Source: Amoebophrya sp. A120 (lineage: Eukaryota > Sar > Dinophyceae > Syndiniales > Amoebophryaceae). Taken from it: DNA of 64,000 bases. The notes below the pieces were generated by a model, which worked only from the letters and a program-made list of their open reading frames with translations, was not told where the DNA came from and ran no database searches. Of this stretch, positions 46,701 through 58,029 are shown one piece after another. The stretch is taken from positions 974,449-1,038,448 of the forward strand of contig CAJINV010000021.1 of assembly GCA_905178155.1 (NCBI GenBank), given 5' to 3'. Position numbers and translations under genes: made by a program. How positions within the stretch are numbered: position 1 is the first letter of the stretch; each line of letters starts with the position of its first letter.

Positions 46701-48718
46701 TTCTGGTTTACCATGCGCTCCATGAGCTTGATACCTATTTTTTTTGTGTTCATCCGGTTGTAGAAGACTACTGCGTGGTTTCAAGAAAATATCAAACCAT
46801 CACGCGCGGTCGCAGGAAGATAAGAAAAGATTTGTATAATCAACATCTGAAACAAAATGTCATGAAACACATCGAAACAAAAGGTTTATTTTCTATTTGT
46901 ACTTAATTTCATGGCATCGGAGTAAATTGGGTCGGATTCTGAGGGCTTCTTCTTGGTCTCCATGTCCAAATTTGCACTCTTCTTCTCCTTTGCGCTCTGC
47001 TTTGCGGCCTATGCAGTGCAACAGTATCGCACTATGTATAAACTGCATTACACATTTTACCAAGAACAAAAGTGCAATTTGTCAACATGCTGGACATGGT
47101 AGAGCGTTATATACTGTCATGCATGACTGCAATAACTTTATATGAGTACGATACTTTTGCGATGCATACGGCCTCCGCGGCTTCGATGTCCTTCATGTAA
47201 GAATCGTAGATGATCCACTGTTATGCACTGCAAGTATGTCTGGGTCTGGATACCTGTGATGCTGAATTGAGTATGATAGAAGCGCTTGCAATGGCAGCGA
47301 GGCATGACAAGTTCTATTTCAGACGCCTGCTGATGTCTAGCACACATGGCATCACAAATTGCGTTTTTGCATCGCAAAGGAAGCTCCACTTGTGCTGCTC
47401 ATGCAACACAGATAATATCCCAGGGATGCAAGACCCGCACCACAAGTTTCACTGTTCCGGACCCAGACATATTTGCATTTGATAACTGCGTCACCGACTC
47501 TGCGAAGCTCTTGCACAATGGTGGCTGGGTCGCTGTTGTGAAGTTTCAATGTGAGTATGCATGCATCGTCACGATAATTCTGCTTCATCTCATTTTGTTG
47601 CAATGCAAAAATTTCATTCCATATGCTGCAATTTATCATACGTCCACAAAACAGCTTCACAGGCACTAAATTCAAGATCCTATGTATCACAGTACCTATG
47701 GTTCTTGTTCGCATCACCTCGTTGTAGGTTTGTGATGCCCGCTCGGAGAAGTTAAATTGGTTTCTCAATGTGTTCTTTTTCGCCTCTTCACCCTCGTATC
47801 TGTGATGAGTTGAAATGACTAAAAATTCAGTTTCGGGGTAGCACCGAAGTGGGCGAAAAATCCAGTAAGTATCGCTAACAGGAGGAGTCGTACGGCACCG
47901 AATTAAAACGACACGAATAAATCAAATCATCAAATTTTCATTTTCCGCCAGGCACGGAGCCAAAACATATCTAAAATTATACTCTTGTATTGAGACGTCG
48001 ACGGCCTCCTGTGCGTCTCGCTTCTCTTGCTCTTCTTTTTTTCTCTTCAGGATCTCTTGCTGCATGCCCTCTTCTGGGGACTCCTTCTTTAGTATTGTGG
48101 CATCGGTCTCCAAGTGCATTACCATTTGGTCGACCTGGAATTTGGATTTTTGCTTTCACTTTTATTCACGCTTGCTAGCATTTTTACCTATGTATGGTGG
48201 TGATCTGTGCATGATAGCTTTGCGTCATCAGAATAAATTTCTGCAAAAAAAAATTTCGTTTTCCTCCTGTAGAGCAAAGGGACCTACCTGATCATCCCTT
48301 TTGAAAGCCCGCTCCTTGTAGGAGTACTGGGTGATGTTGTGTGGTGCCCTTGGGTTATTTGGGTACAGAACCCGTGGCTCAACCTGAAATTTGATTTGAA
48401 GAAAGAAAGTGGTGCGGTCGTAGTCTCTTCTCGTCGCAAATAAATATGCTCTCCAGCAGCTTCTCCTCGTCGCAAATGTGATATGATTCACGAATAAGCA
48501 CGGTCCGGTCCCTTCGTTGATGTTCTTGTTTCTACTTCTATGCATAAGCATACATGCATGTGCATCAAAAATAAAAAATCGTTTTCTTGTACCTCTTCCT
48601 CCAGCTCTTTTTCCGTCAACTCAAGCTGATCCTCTGGCTTGACATTGATGATTACGGGCATGCCATCGAAATCAAAATTCATCGCCTCCTCCGCCGCTTC
48701 CGTCTTGCGCGGCGGCAT
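43779..48718 (-). CDS. DNAI1: Axonemal dynein intermediate chain 1 (DNAI1/IC78 type)
   Basis: WD-repeat subunit of the outer dynein arm, linking the heavy chains to the microtubule doublet. Complete: ATG 48718 to TAG 43779, about 665 residues against about 700 in human. N-terminal acidic part ([20 protein letters not shown]), then [28 protein letters not shown] and [20 protein letters not shown], all typical of the family. WD repeats follow: [87 protein letters not shown], and [20 protein letters not shown]. The match to DNAI1 lets every intron be checked. About ten are GT-AG (for example donors at 48592, 46573 and 44849) and five are introners (45268, 45588, 46057, 47011, 47222). The acceptor near 47550 is not settled. 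Confidence 0.95.
45268..45546 (-). mobile_element. Introner, family E, duplication GCTCC
   Basis: Ends TATCCTCAGGAAAAACGTAC and GTATGTTTTTACTCAGGATA. GCTCC is at 45263-45267 and 45547-45551. Removal joins DDPNGA to ALSFYS in a DNAI1 WD repeat. Confidence 0.96.
45588..45837 (-). mobile_element. Introner, family A, duplication ACGGG
   Basis: Ends TACCAAATGTAAAAATGTCT and AGACATTTTTACATTTGATA. ACGGG is at 45583-45587 and 45838-45842. Removal gives KHSDPV-WEVRW, exactly the residues expected in DNAI1. Confidence 0.97.
46057..46336 (-). mobile_element. Introner, family E, duplication ACCCC
   Basis: Ends TATCCTGAGTAAAAACGTAC and its perfect complement. ACCCC is at 46052-46056 and 46337-46341. Removal joins RQGTG to CICCYS in DNAI1. 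Confidence 0.97.
47011..47168 (-). mobile_element. Introner, family B, duplication CGGCC
   Basis: Ends TATGCAGTGCAACAGTATCG and ACTTTTGCGATGCATA. CGGCC is at 47006-47010 and 47169-47173. Removal joins IEAAEA to AKQSA in DNAI1. Confidence 0.95.
47222..47484 (-). mobile_element. Introner, family A variant, duplication ACTG(T/C)
   Basis: Ends TATGCACTGCAAGTATGTCT and GACATATTTGCATTTGATA. The flanks ACTGT and ACTGC match at four of five bases. Removal joins GDAV to WIIYD in DNAI1. Confidence 0.93.
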
Positions 48719-49391
48719 CTTGGTCTAAGGGGGGAAAGAGAAAAGGTTTCAAAAAAGTGTGATGTGCTTCGATTCGACAGAAGAAAATTTTCACTTTTTA
48801 TTTCGCCTAAAATTTTTTGTCCGGCGTCTTGGGTGTACTTGTGAGAAGATGATGTCTCTATACGAACTTTGCGATCACGTTTTGACGGTGCCCTTGGCCT
48901 TGGTAGTCGTGTAGAAGAAGTCATTATTTTAGTCAACGGCACGGCCCGATACGTAGTTGAAGTTGAAACGAAGTCATTATAAAGTGATTGACGACGATGC
49001 TTGAGTTTGTTACTGTCGATAAGTAATAATGGGACGCACTCCGCCATCTGTCTCTCACTCTCTTTCACCATACTAAATTTCTGACTTGACGAAAACATCG
49101 CTCGGAAGCGTATTACTTCTACTAGACGAAAACTCTACCACAGGTAGCACTAGCAAGTCTGCAAGCATTTTTAGCACAATTCCAACGCAGCTGCGTGGGC
49201 ATACGTCTTTTTGAGGTGTCCATCAGCGTACAGCTACCAGCTCCAGCATTTTTCGATACCACCATGATTCTGATACTGTTACCTATCTTTTTTTCAATCG
49301 TACTGGGCAATACAGATTGATGAACCGAAAATTTCGTTTCGGCATCACTGCTCTCGTCGTCTGCGTCTCTGATATGACACACTGACTACCC

Positions 49392-49844
49392 CTACAAAAA
49401 TGCCTCCAGCTGCTTCTTTGCCAGCCCCGGCACGCTGTCTGCCGTATCCGCCAACGATTTCCCCAACTCGTCCACGGAGTGCTGAATATCGTGGGCCGCG
49501 TGCGCTGCCACCTGTACCGGCAATTCCGTGGTATCGCCGGGCTTTGGCGCAGCTTTACTGACCTTGTCGTGGACTTCTGGGTATGCATTGCAAAAGTATC
49601 GCACTGCTAGTACAAACTGTATTTTCGTTCTTGCGAAAATTTGTATATATAAATTTTCGCAAGAACAAAAATGCAGTTTGTCATGCAGAAGATTCAGCTA
49701 GGACAGCAAATGCAAACCTGTAATGCTGCAGTGCTGCCATTTGTGCGAGTGCGGAACTCTTGCAGAGCATACTGGGATTTGCTGGAGCGCCGCGTTGTAA
49801 TACTTGGTGAAATCTTCAAGCAGAGTGGAAAGAGATTTGCTCAT
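49392..49844 (-). CDS. Small helical protein, about 87 residues
   Basis: ATG 49844 starts MSKSLSTLLEDFTKYYNAAL. One family B introner (49582-49771) is removed, joining LQQIP to EVHDK, and the chain ends GLAKKQLEAFL. The sequence is amphipathic and probably all helix (AAHAAHDIQHSVDELGKSLA). It lies just upstream of DNAI1 on the same strand, with 674 bp between. Family not recognised; it could be a small cytoplasmic adaptor. Confidence 0.75.
49582..49771 (-). mobile_element. Introner, family B with inner hairpin, duplication CTGGG
   Basis: Ends TATGCATTGCAAAAGTATCG and GAACTCTTGCAGAGCATA. CTGGG is at 49577-49581 and 49772-49776. A second inverted repeat, TTCTTGCGAAAATTTGTATA and its complement, is nested inside. 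Confidence 0.94.
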
Positions 49845-51613
49845 CTTTTTCGCTTACGATAAATCAAAAGTTGCTTGTCATGACTGCCGCACAAAGGAAA
49901 CTTTTTGGCTACAAGAAAAGCAAATTGCAATTGAGCGCGGGAGCCATTCACAAGTGGCCTGTAATCATGATAGATTGCAGCACAAAAAATGGTTCTTGAT
50001 TTTGGCTACAAGAAATGCAGCTTTCAAAGATAAGAACATTATAGGAACCAAAAGAAAATAGAAAACGAGCCATCGAGGTCAACGCATGCCTAGGCGCAAT
50101 ACCATGTTACTTAATAGCTTGCCAGTGATTATTCGGACAATGACGTCGCCGCCCATGGCCGTAGTGCCCACTGGGCGCCTTCACGCTCTGACTCGTAAGT
50201 ATATCTCAAAGTGCAGCCATGTGGCTTCTCTCCGATCATACCGCTCCTGCAATCATACTCTCCCGTCGCTCGCACCATACACATACAACATTGTTCGGCA
50301 GTAAATATATAAAGACATCTTCAATCACCCAGCATCACGCTAACGGCTCTTCCAAAACTGTAGCCGAATTTAATTGCGCTCGAAAACATACTTGGCTTCC
50401 TACAAGCATGATGCTGCAGACGGCCGGAGGGGCCGACCCGGCCACGCGAGGCCCCGGGCGAAGGCGCTGCGAGGCAGCGCGCGCCCCTTTACCACGCCAC
50501 AGTTGCAACGAGGGCCTGCGGATCCGCTAGTAGCGCCCCCGGCCCGGCGCGGTAATAATAGACAACGGGCGGCAGCGCCATCAGGGGCGCCGGTGCGCAG
50601 ATAGATTCACTGCGGCGGAGGGAGGGCCGGGCGCCCGGCGGGCATGCCCAGCCTGACGGGCGCACGCAACCCGCGGGGCGGGCGGAAAACTACCAGCCCC
50701 CGCGCGCGCGTTCGCGCACGCAGGCAGCGGGGCGGGCGCTACGCCCTGAAGCAGGCGCCCGGGCAAGTCAGTGGCGCGGCGCCGTCTTTTGTATCTATTT
50801 TTTGACATGCGTACCTAGCTACGTCCCGGGCACAGACTGGGCCCGCCCCAATACCCGGGGCCCCATCCCTGTGGAACTTCCGTGGGCTATGCACGTCGTC
50901 AAGGCCTGGGCAAACAGAGACCGCGGCAACGGGCACAGAGACCCTGCTGGCCCGCAGCCGTGAAGAAACCGCAGGGGCGCCGCCCGAGCTTTCCAGATAC
51001 TCGAAGAAGCGCCAAGCGCTCGACACTCTCGGCAAACAAGACACCGCGCGACCATCTTTTCTGATTCTCTATAGAAGAAAGACAGCAATAAGCCGCTTGC
51101 CCTACTAGAGAACTGCAGGGTTTTGGTTTCGAAGCAAACGCGCAGCGTACGGCTCACATCTCAGCCTCCAACGACCTTCAACCTCGCTAGAATCAATTGC
51201 ATCAAGCGAAACTGATGCTACTCGACGCCGATACGGATACTTATTACCAAACTCGTGTCGCTATCGCTCTGTAGTTGATCACTCAAATAATTCTGCAAAA
51301 CCAAAAAGCCGGCTGATAAAGCGGAACCGATATCATGATGATTACGACAAACTACTGTGCGAAGGCGAACAGGGCAAGCTTAGACGGTGATTCTTTCTTA
51401 CTATCGACGCTCTTTTCCATTTTTCCATACTCCAATTTTAACATCGCTTTCACGTTCGTAGAACTTCATCATACATGATACAGTTTTATTTGTCACAGCT
51501 GATGTTGCTATTGGCATTGCTGACATGGTGGACGATTCCGAAGCAGAGCAGCATAACAAGGGTCGTCTTGTTGCAGGCCAACTTCCGTGTCCACCCACCA
51601 GCTGTGCGGCTAC
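49845..51613. other. Intergenic, with a GC-rich island
   Basis: Between the small helical gene and the 435-residue orphan. The central part (50420-51060) is GC-rich; the ends are ordinary. No gene recognised. Confidence 0.5.
50420..51060. other. Second GC-rich island
   Basis: Runs such as CCCCGCGCGCGCGTTCGCGC near 50700 stand out from AT-rich flanks. It resembles the 41.7-42.5 kb island in composition and in lacking a convincing frame on either strand. Confidence 0.55.
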
Positions 51614-52921
51614 CTAGACGCTCGCCGTCGTCGTCTTGAGCTCCACACACTCTTCCCGAGATCCGGCCCACGGCACTTTGAAAACTTTCCATTTTCCCCA
51701 CTCGTTACTTGACCCGGATGTTGTTAAATCCTCGCTCTTCCTTCTTCTTCTGAAGTAGCAAAAGACCGCCTCTTCCACCGCATTGGAAATGTAGAAGGTC
51801 TGACTGACCGTTTGGAATTCGTGTTTGAAGTGTTTCAAGATTTCCTCCTCTGGTTCGTCGAAGCAAATCCGGCGGCACAGGTTCTCCTCGATCTTGGCTG
51901 GGAGAGGAGAGTAGCTGAACTTTTTCTTTATTTGTTCTTGTTCAACATCGATCATATTCTCCGTCTTGTCGATCTCCCCTTCATCATCTCGAGAAGTACA
52001 ACCTCCAAACGCAAAATCCAGTTCCAAAAAGTCGCTGTTGGAAAATTCCTCGGTCAGTATGCTGAGAAGCTCCTCTTGGTCCGTGCAGTCCGTAACATTT
52101 CTCTCCAGCAATCGCTTTCGCATCACGCGGCATTTCACTTGGCCGGTGCTGCTTGAGTCCTGTTCCAAAACCGGCTCCGGACCATTGCTGAAAACGAGAA
52201 ATTTTTCCTCTGGGAGAGCCGCTGCAGCGGACGACAAGCAGTAGCAGAGAGTGGGATTGCAGCCCCTGAAGACTCCAGCACTTTTCTCATCGTCGTCAAC
52301 CTTATTCTGCAAGACATGACAATGGTTCGAAACAGATTTCAGGGTCCTCCTCGTGTTTGACGCTGCCTCCATCTTCGTGGTGTCACCACCTGGCCCGTAT
52401 GAGTAGATGTTGCCCCAGCAGACGTGGCACGGCGGGTAGTGCCCTGCGATTTCCTCGCCGATGTGGAGCGATGGATTCTCAAAGATTAGCCGTTTCACCA
52501 ACTGCCCGCGGCTCTTCTTCTCTGTACTACGTTCAGAACTCTCGTGGTCCGGGGAATCTGCGACAATGTCGGACTGATGACCTCCAGCATGTTCCTTTTC
52601 GGGCGGACCGCCAGGGGGGTGATGCGAACGGCTATTTTCCGCCACTTTCGTCCTGCAATTCGTCAGCACCGCCCAATTCCCCGAACGAATATCCAAGCCC
52701 GTTGCGGTGCCCTGCGCTTGGTGGTCGCGGCTGCACAGGATTTTTTGCGGTTGCAACGTTGTGCTAGTCCCATTCTCCACTAGAGGTAGAGAATCTACGT
52801 CGTCGTCCTGCAATAGTGCCATATCGGAAAATTCTCTGCTAGCGTCTTCATCCCGGTTGTGGCAACAAATGAAGGGAAAGTGCGCATGGTTCGGCCGATA
52901 CAGAATCAAACAGATGCACAT
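51614..52921 (-). CDS. Hypothetical single-exon protein, 435 residues
   Basis: One uninterrupted frame from ATG 52921 to the stop at 51614, unusual here for having no intron or introner. A later ATG at 52822 (MALLQDDDVDSLPLVENG) is a possible true start. The N-terminal half is polar and low-complexity. The middle has two Cys clusters (PPCHVCWGNIYSYGPGG and CNPTLCYCLSS). The C-terminal part is ordered (EENLCRRICFDEPEEEILKH, FYISNAVEEAVFCYFRRRRK, NEWGKWKVFKVPWAGSREEC). A metal-binding role for the cysteines is only a guess. Confidence 0.7.
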   Translation of the reverse strand: MCICLILYRPNHAHFPFICCHNRDEDASREFSDMALLQDDDVDSLPLVENGTSTTLQPQKILCSRDHQAQGTATGLDIRSGNWAVLTNCRTKVAENSRSHHPPGGPPEKEHAGGHQSDIVADSPDHESSERSTEKKSRGQLVKRLIFENPSLHIGEEIAGHYPPCHVCWGNIYSYGPGGDTTKMEAASNTRRTLKSVSNHCHVLQNKVDDDEKSAGVFRGCNPTLCYCLSSAAAALPEEKFLVFSNGPEPVLEQDSSSTGQVKCRVMRKRLLERNVTDCTDQEELLSILTEEFSNSDFLELDFAFGGCTSRDDEGEIDKTENMIDVEQEQIKKKFSYSPLPAKIEENLCRRICFDEPEEEILKHFKHEFQTVSQTFYISNAVEEAVFCYFRRRRKSEDLTTSGSSNEWGKWKVFKVPWAGSREECVELKTTTASV

Positions 52922-52949
52922 AATTTCAGGATGATGCTGAGAGCTTCGC

Positions 52950-54370
52950 TCAGGAGAAGAAGCGGTGAGTCAATGTCAAGTCTGAGTGAAAATAACCAGT
53001 GACCGTGAGATGAGCGTTGCTGGTGGGCCTCATGGGCACAAGTGCTTCTGTATCAGAAATGTTTTTCAACTTACTGCGACTTACAGAACGGGTCATCTCG
53101 TCAAGTTTTGAGTATGGGATCTGCGACGTTTTGTTCAAAAAATTCAACTTTTTCCGTAGGAAACCAACTACAGAGTAAATGTAAAATCGAAGACCTCAAT
53201 TATGCTTGCATTTCCATGATGATCTTTTTGTCCTCGAATATTGACGACATAACACTAACAGCTACGGCTCCAAAAGCTCCAGATGGAGAACAAGAAAAAA
53301 CGGTCTCAGAAATAGGTGATGCATCAAGTGTTGAACAACCTCCTCTCGTTCCACGGTTCCAGGCAAGCAGAGACGTGACTGCAGGTCTCTGGCGAGAGTG
53401 AGGACAACGGCAACGTAATGTCGAGACGGGGTCACGACGGCGGTGTTGAATTCGCTTCATGATCAGGTTCTTGGCCAGCCCAATTCAACCAATCGGCGGT
53501 AGTCCGACTTCATCTCGATCTTCGCTAGTATCATGACATTGACATTGAACTCATCTAATTTCTGATATACTAAAAAATATAAATTTGATACACGACGGAC
53601 ATCGTATTCATAAAAAAATCATATATGCTGCTTGTGAATCGTGACCAGCAGGTCGCCCGCATCCACCACAATAATTCGCTGGCATCTATTTCTAAAAGCC
53701 GCGTCATCTTAAGACTGATTTTCACTTCCCAAGAATAGAAACACGAAATTATAGCGTCCTGAAAACGGCTCAGCCTGAAACTGCTGCGCTAGACAAGCAA
53801 TCTTTTATTGAAACGCGAGTAATATCTGCAGCATCCCGCAGACGCGGTTCATAGCAGCTTTCCTATCTTCGTTACTTACATACAAGCTGTACAAGAAAGC
53901 AACTTTTTGCGTATCCATGACAAGGCCTTCTTTTAAAGAAAAGGTGGCGATCATTACAACTCCTCCGACGGCTTCTAGGCCGGGAAAAAACTGACAAATC
54001 GAGTTAACTAGAAACGTGAAAATAATCCCATTAGTAGAAACGAACGGATACAGGGCACCAGTGAGGCCGGTCACGACCGTGTTCTTCAGTGACATATAAA
54101 AAATTTACACTTTGCTTTCGGCATTTCGTAAACACAACTTCAAGCTGTGCTCTTGCCCCTCCTTAGCACTCTGAGAGTCTCTATCTACGGGGACATCACA
54201 AGACGCGGAGGGACTCCCTTCGCACCCAGCATTGCATCCTCTACACACTTTTCAAACATCATGATAATTTTGGCAACTGACTTATTTCGCCAATAGAAGA
54301 TATTTTTTCGCCTCTCCAACAAAGTGCGCGAAAGTATGCGGGGCTGCAACATAAGTAAGTACAGCATCAA
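52950..54370 (-). CDS. Candidate multi-exon gene with hydrophobic segments
   Basis: Exon-like stretches in order: after acceptor TTGCAG near 54348 (PRILSRTLLERRKNIFYWRN) to a possible donor GTAGAT; then 54095-53884 with hydrophobic runs (STNGIIFTFLVNSICQF, VGGVVMIATFSL) ending at a strong GTAAGT donor after FLYSLY; then 53460-53200 (GAFGAVAVSVMSSIFEDKK); then an end at 52950 (VTGYFHSDLTLTHRFFS). It could be a membrane protein. The joins are not proven, and plus-strand stretches here (KAPDGEQEKTVSEIGDASS) compete. Confidence 0.35.
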
Positions 54371-54426
54371 TTATTTTCAAAAACTCATCAAAAAAAAAAG
54401 GCGACAGAAGATATAATCTCTCGTCT

Positions 54427-55968
54427 TCAATACAAAATCAGGCTCGAGAATCCGCCCGGCGGCACTCGCACGCGTTGCTCTTCCACCTCTGCCATCACCT
54501 CTGGTGCGCGGCCAGGCGCCGGAACTGGCGGATCGTTGTCAGAGCCCGGGTATTGCTGGTACGACCTGGAAAGATGGCAGCTGCTGGGTGTTCAGATTTC
54601 CCACTCAACACAGCCACGTAGACGTAATAAATTGCAACAAGTCTTCTACTTTCATGGATACTACTCGCTCACCCCCTCCCCCTGTGGAGAAGTGGACGAG
54701 CCGAAGACATTGACATCCACGTCCAACAAAGTTGAAAACAGCAACAAATTCATTTATTAATTCAACACCTCAGCTCCTCGTCGTGTTCCAGAAAGCCTCC
54801 CCCCGTGTGCGGCTCGCTCCTCGCCGGCGGAGCCGCTCGCAGTAGGTCTTGACCCGGGTATTGCATGGGTGGCAGGCCGGTGCTATATGGGTCTACGGCG
54901 GAGCCTGTGAGGAGGATGTGTTGTTGGTCGTTTTTACTGTATAGTACGCTGAGATTTTCATTTTGGTGATGCATGTGCATGTGGAAAAGTGACTTCATAT
55001 GGTTCGACGCTGCAAAAGCCTGCAAAATCATAAGTTCCACCTAAAAAAGCCTTCTACTCCAACCTTCGACGTCCATGTGCGGCAGCGACATGGGCTGACC
55101 GGTGGGTGGGACAGCGAAACTGGGCGGCATGCTGTTGTAGCCCGCGCGTAGGTCCTGGTGCGCGTGGTCAGCTCCTGCGCCAGGCTGTTGACCGTTTTGA
55201 AAGTCCGGGTACACATACTGGCTGAAGTTACGGCTACTTGGGGGTGCGGGGTAGGACATCGGCGGCCCGTTTCCGCGGTCTTGCGTCATGTAATTCATGG
55301 GGTAAGAGCCCGGCTCCGACCCGCTCGATACTGTTTCCTTGCTGCTTGTCCCGTGGGACATAGCGGAACCACCTGCTCCGTGGTAAAAAGAACTACTCCC
55401 CGGTGGCTGCGGAGGTGCCGCTGGTACTCCTTGTTGGCGGGGAAAAGTACCACCCTGCTGCTGCGGCCCGTGATGCGAGATATGATCCTGATGTTGGTGT
55501 GTGATTTTAGATTCGGTGCACCAGCTGGAAAAGCGAATCCAGAGTAAGTACAACACCTGAGTCAGGGATAGTGGTGCACTGGCACCGCTCCCGCAAAAAA
55601 TGAAAAATCACAACGCCGTCAGCATGAAGTGCGAAAGTAAGTTCTTGGACAAGAAAAACAATCGCAAGGTGTACTGTGGAAGCGGGGCCACGGTAGTACG
55701 CCGGTGGTTCTGCTTGGTTTGCGTCCAGCATATGCTGCGGCTGCTGCGCGTTGACACTGTGCCCGATGCGGTCCTGCGCTTGCAAGTACTGGGCGTAGTT
55801 GGTATTCTGCAACACCGGCGTTTCCTCGTAGCCCCCAAAGAGCCGATCCTTCGTGTCCTGCGTGTGCTGTTCGGGAAACCGCGGCTCTACAATTCCCGGC
55901 TCGCTGGTGTCCTCCGGCATCTCGCAAACCGGACTACTTCCTTCGGGGATGACAACCTGTTTGATCGA
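54427..55968 (-). CDS. Pro/Gln/Gly-rich protein with C-terminal PPGG motif
   Basis: Exons joined by GT-AG introns: from acceptor ACAG near 55968 (VVIPEGSSPVCEMPEDTSEP) to GPAST; then DHISHHGPQQQGG to MDVE; then ASNHMKSLFHMHMHHQN to HDEEL; then RSYQQYPGSDNDPPVPAPG to the stop at 54427. About 400 residues, disordered, rich in P, Q, G and Y (MNYMTQDRGNGPPMSYPAPP). It ends RVRVPPGGFSSLILY, reminiscent of PPGG-type motifs of small microtubule-associated proteins (SPIRAL/Jupiter); weak evidence. The 5' end is not resolved; an exon upstream of 55968 is likely. No introners. Confidence 0.6.
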
Positions 55969-56796
55969 ATTTGATTTTAATATCCACGAATGATAGCGTG
56001 ATGGGTACCGTTCTGCAGCACAGTGTCGCATGAAAGTCCTTTCAATGGGTCTGCCGCCATGCTGCGTAAGGTTTTGCAGGTCGGTACTATGAAGCTGCGT
56101 TTATTATTTTGTAGCCCTTTCTATCGGATACGGATGCGGCTTCAATGGTCTACTTCAGGTGCAACTCGCGGGAAGCGTGTTGATCTTAGTTTCTGTTGGA
56201 CGTCATTCAGATTCGTATCAATACCTATACCGACCACCACCGCTATGCGAAGAGAAAGGGGCGGTGGTATCACATTCTTGCACAGTTTGGCCTTGTTGTG
56301 GCTGCGACTTCGTTTCTCGAAGATACTGAACCAAAAAATCTTCGAAGAACGACTTACAACTAAACATCTCCAACAGCAGGACAGCATGGATTTACATTTA
56401 AAATGTAACGCGATGCAAATTTTTCCATTTTGAAATGTAACAATTCATCAGAATAAGATTTTTTCGAAATACAAATATTAGCTATTATGCTTGTGTGGTG
56501 TTCTTGGTGCCGATCCTGTTGAACGCAAAGGCCGATCGCTGGTCGCCCCGCGATAACTCCGAATTGTATACGCACGAGGTGGTATGTATCCTCTCCAAAC
56601 GACAAGAGTCAGAAAATGACGAAAATGAAAGAGAAAGCATGGGCTTCAGAACGATGACTCGTACCTGATTTCTTTCGCCACTGGGGCCGCTAGAAGAATC
56701 AGCAACGAATAAATAAGGCTGTGCTGTTGTTCTAAGGTACTTTTTTATTTGAGGTTAAGGTTTGGGTTTCTTTTGTTTCGGTACTAGGTGTAGGAA
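55969..56796. other. Unresolved region with exon-like stretches
   Basis: At 56490-56710 coding-like reads exist on the minus strand (FVADSSSGPSGERNQ up to a GTACGAG donor; NSELSRGDQRSAFAFNRIG after an acceptor) and also on the plus strand (NAKADRWSPRDNSELYTHEV up to GTATGT). They overlap, so only one can be right. A 45-bp segment at 56138-56182 recurs at 57833-57877. Confidence 0.35.
56138..56182. repeat. 45-bp segment duplicated at 57833-57877
   Basis: Exact copy beginning GGCTTCAATGGTCTACTTCA and ending GGGAAGCGTGTTG, 1.7 kb apart in the same direction. The second copy is the start of the last exon of the plus-strand gene. Confidence 0.9.
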
Positions 56797-56883
56797 ATGC
56801 GTCCGTCTACTTTTCGACTTGCTTACCACTGTGCTCGTCTCGTCTTATCACTTGTCTCGGTACTGGAAAATTGTCCGGTCATC

Positions 56884-58028
56884 ATGTCCTCGGTGGTTGA
56901 ACATGAATCTGATAACGGGACAACGGCAAAGCCAAAGCTTTTCCAGGACGTCGACTCGCGGGACGTCGAGCAACTTCAAAAAAGCTTACGAACACCGTCT
57001 CAGCGGGCTTTGTGGAAGCACATCGGAGAGATTTCCGCATCGTCAGAACAAGCAAAGGACAAGATCAAACCTGCGCCGTTGCTGCTGCGGTCGAAGAGAA
57101 AGGCCGAGCAAGCGGGTCAAGACCATTATGATGAGCAAGACGTCCAGTTGCCCTTGTGGGCCCTGTACCTGCTCGAGGGAGCGCGCAAGAGGCAGCTGGT
57201 TCGTGCTGCGGGTCTACAGCTGCACCAGAACAAAGCCAGCGGGTTGGTGGATGTTGAAAGAGTCGCAGACCGACATGGAGATGAAGCTGGCGCTTCATCA
57301 GGAGGTGCTGTCCCTCACTCGCGAATTGGCGAATTCATCCCCTTGATTGTAACACCACCACCCGCAGCACAAGCAAAGCAGAGCCAGAGGTCGGCGTCCA
57401 GCACAGTGGCAGATCCTAAGCTGCAGGAGCTACAACATCGTGAAGAAGATATAGAAGGGGAGATTATCACGACACCACATCAAAACGTGCAACTACTTCT
57501 AGAACAACGAGCAAAGGCTATTACAATGAAAAATGCCCCCACCCCCGAACTTGAAAGCATTTGTATTGCAAATCTTTCCAAATGAAACATTCGCCCTCTT
57601 GCGTGTATCAGCATCACAGATTTCCGATCGTGAATAGCAAAAATTTGTATTGCAAAAGATCCCAGCAAGAGCGGTGCTTGTCATGCAAGCGATGCGAAAC
57701 ACGACTAGAATCTGCATCAGAAAGATTCTTACTCCTTTCATGCATGACAAAAAGCTTTCATTTGGAAACTTCGCATCACAAATTGTTGCAATTGCAGGGG
57801 TGGGGGGCATTTTTCACTGTGATAAAGGCAGTGGCTTCAATGGTCTACTTCAGGTGCAACTCGCGGGAAGCGTGTTGGTCTCGATCATCGCACCTCAGTT
57901 GTACTACGGCGACCTTCGCGTTCTCCCGGGTGCCGCAAACTAAGTGGTTGTCAGAGCAGCTGGAATGCGCCATCATGATCGCATCCGGAAATAATGGTCT
58001 CGCGGACGCACCTACTTCGGCTTTCTGA
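56884..58028 (+). CDS. Hypothetical plus-strand protein split by an introner
   Basis: The one clear plus-strand gene. It starts at ATG 56884 (MSSVVEHESDNGTTAKPKLF), or at 56797 with a hydrophobic leader (ARLVLSLVSVLENC). The body is charged and helical (EQLQKSLRTPSQRALWKHIG, LWALYLLEGARKRQLVRAAG) and then Ala/Gln-rich. A family H introner at 57519-57824 is removed (RAKA-VASMV), giving a stop at 58026-58028. In another frame the final exon reads SGFNGLLQVQLAGSVLVSII to a stop at 57942, which looks more protein-like. The splice could therefore differ from the simple model. Family not recognised. Confidence 0.55.
57519..57824 (+). mobile_element. Introner, family H, duplication AAGGC
   Basis: Ends TATTACAATGAAAAATGCCC and GGGCATTTTTCACTGTGATA. 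AAGGC is at 57514-57518 and 57825-57829. It is the only introner in a plus-strand gene. Confidence 0.9.
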
Positions 58029-58029
58029 A

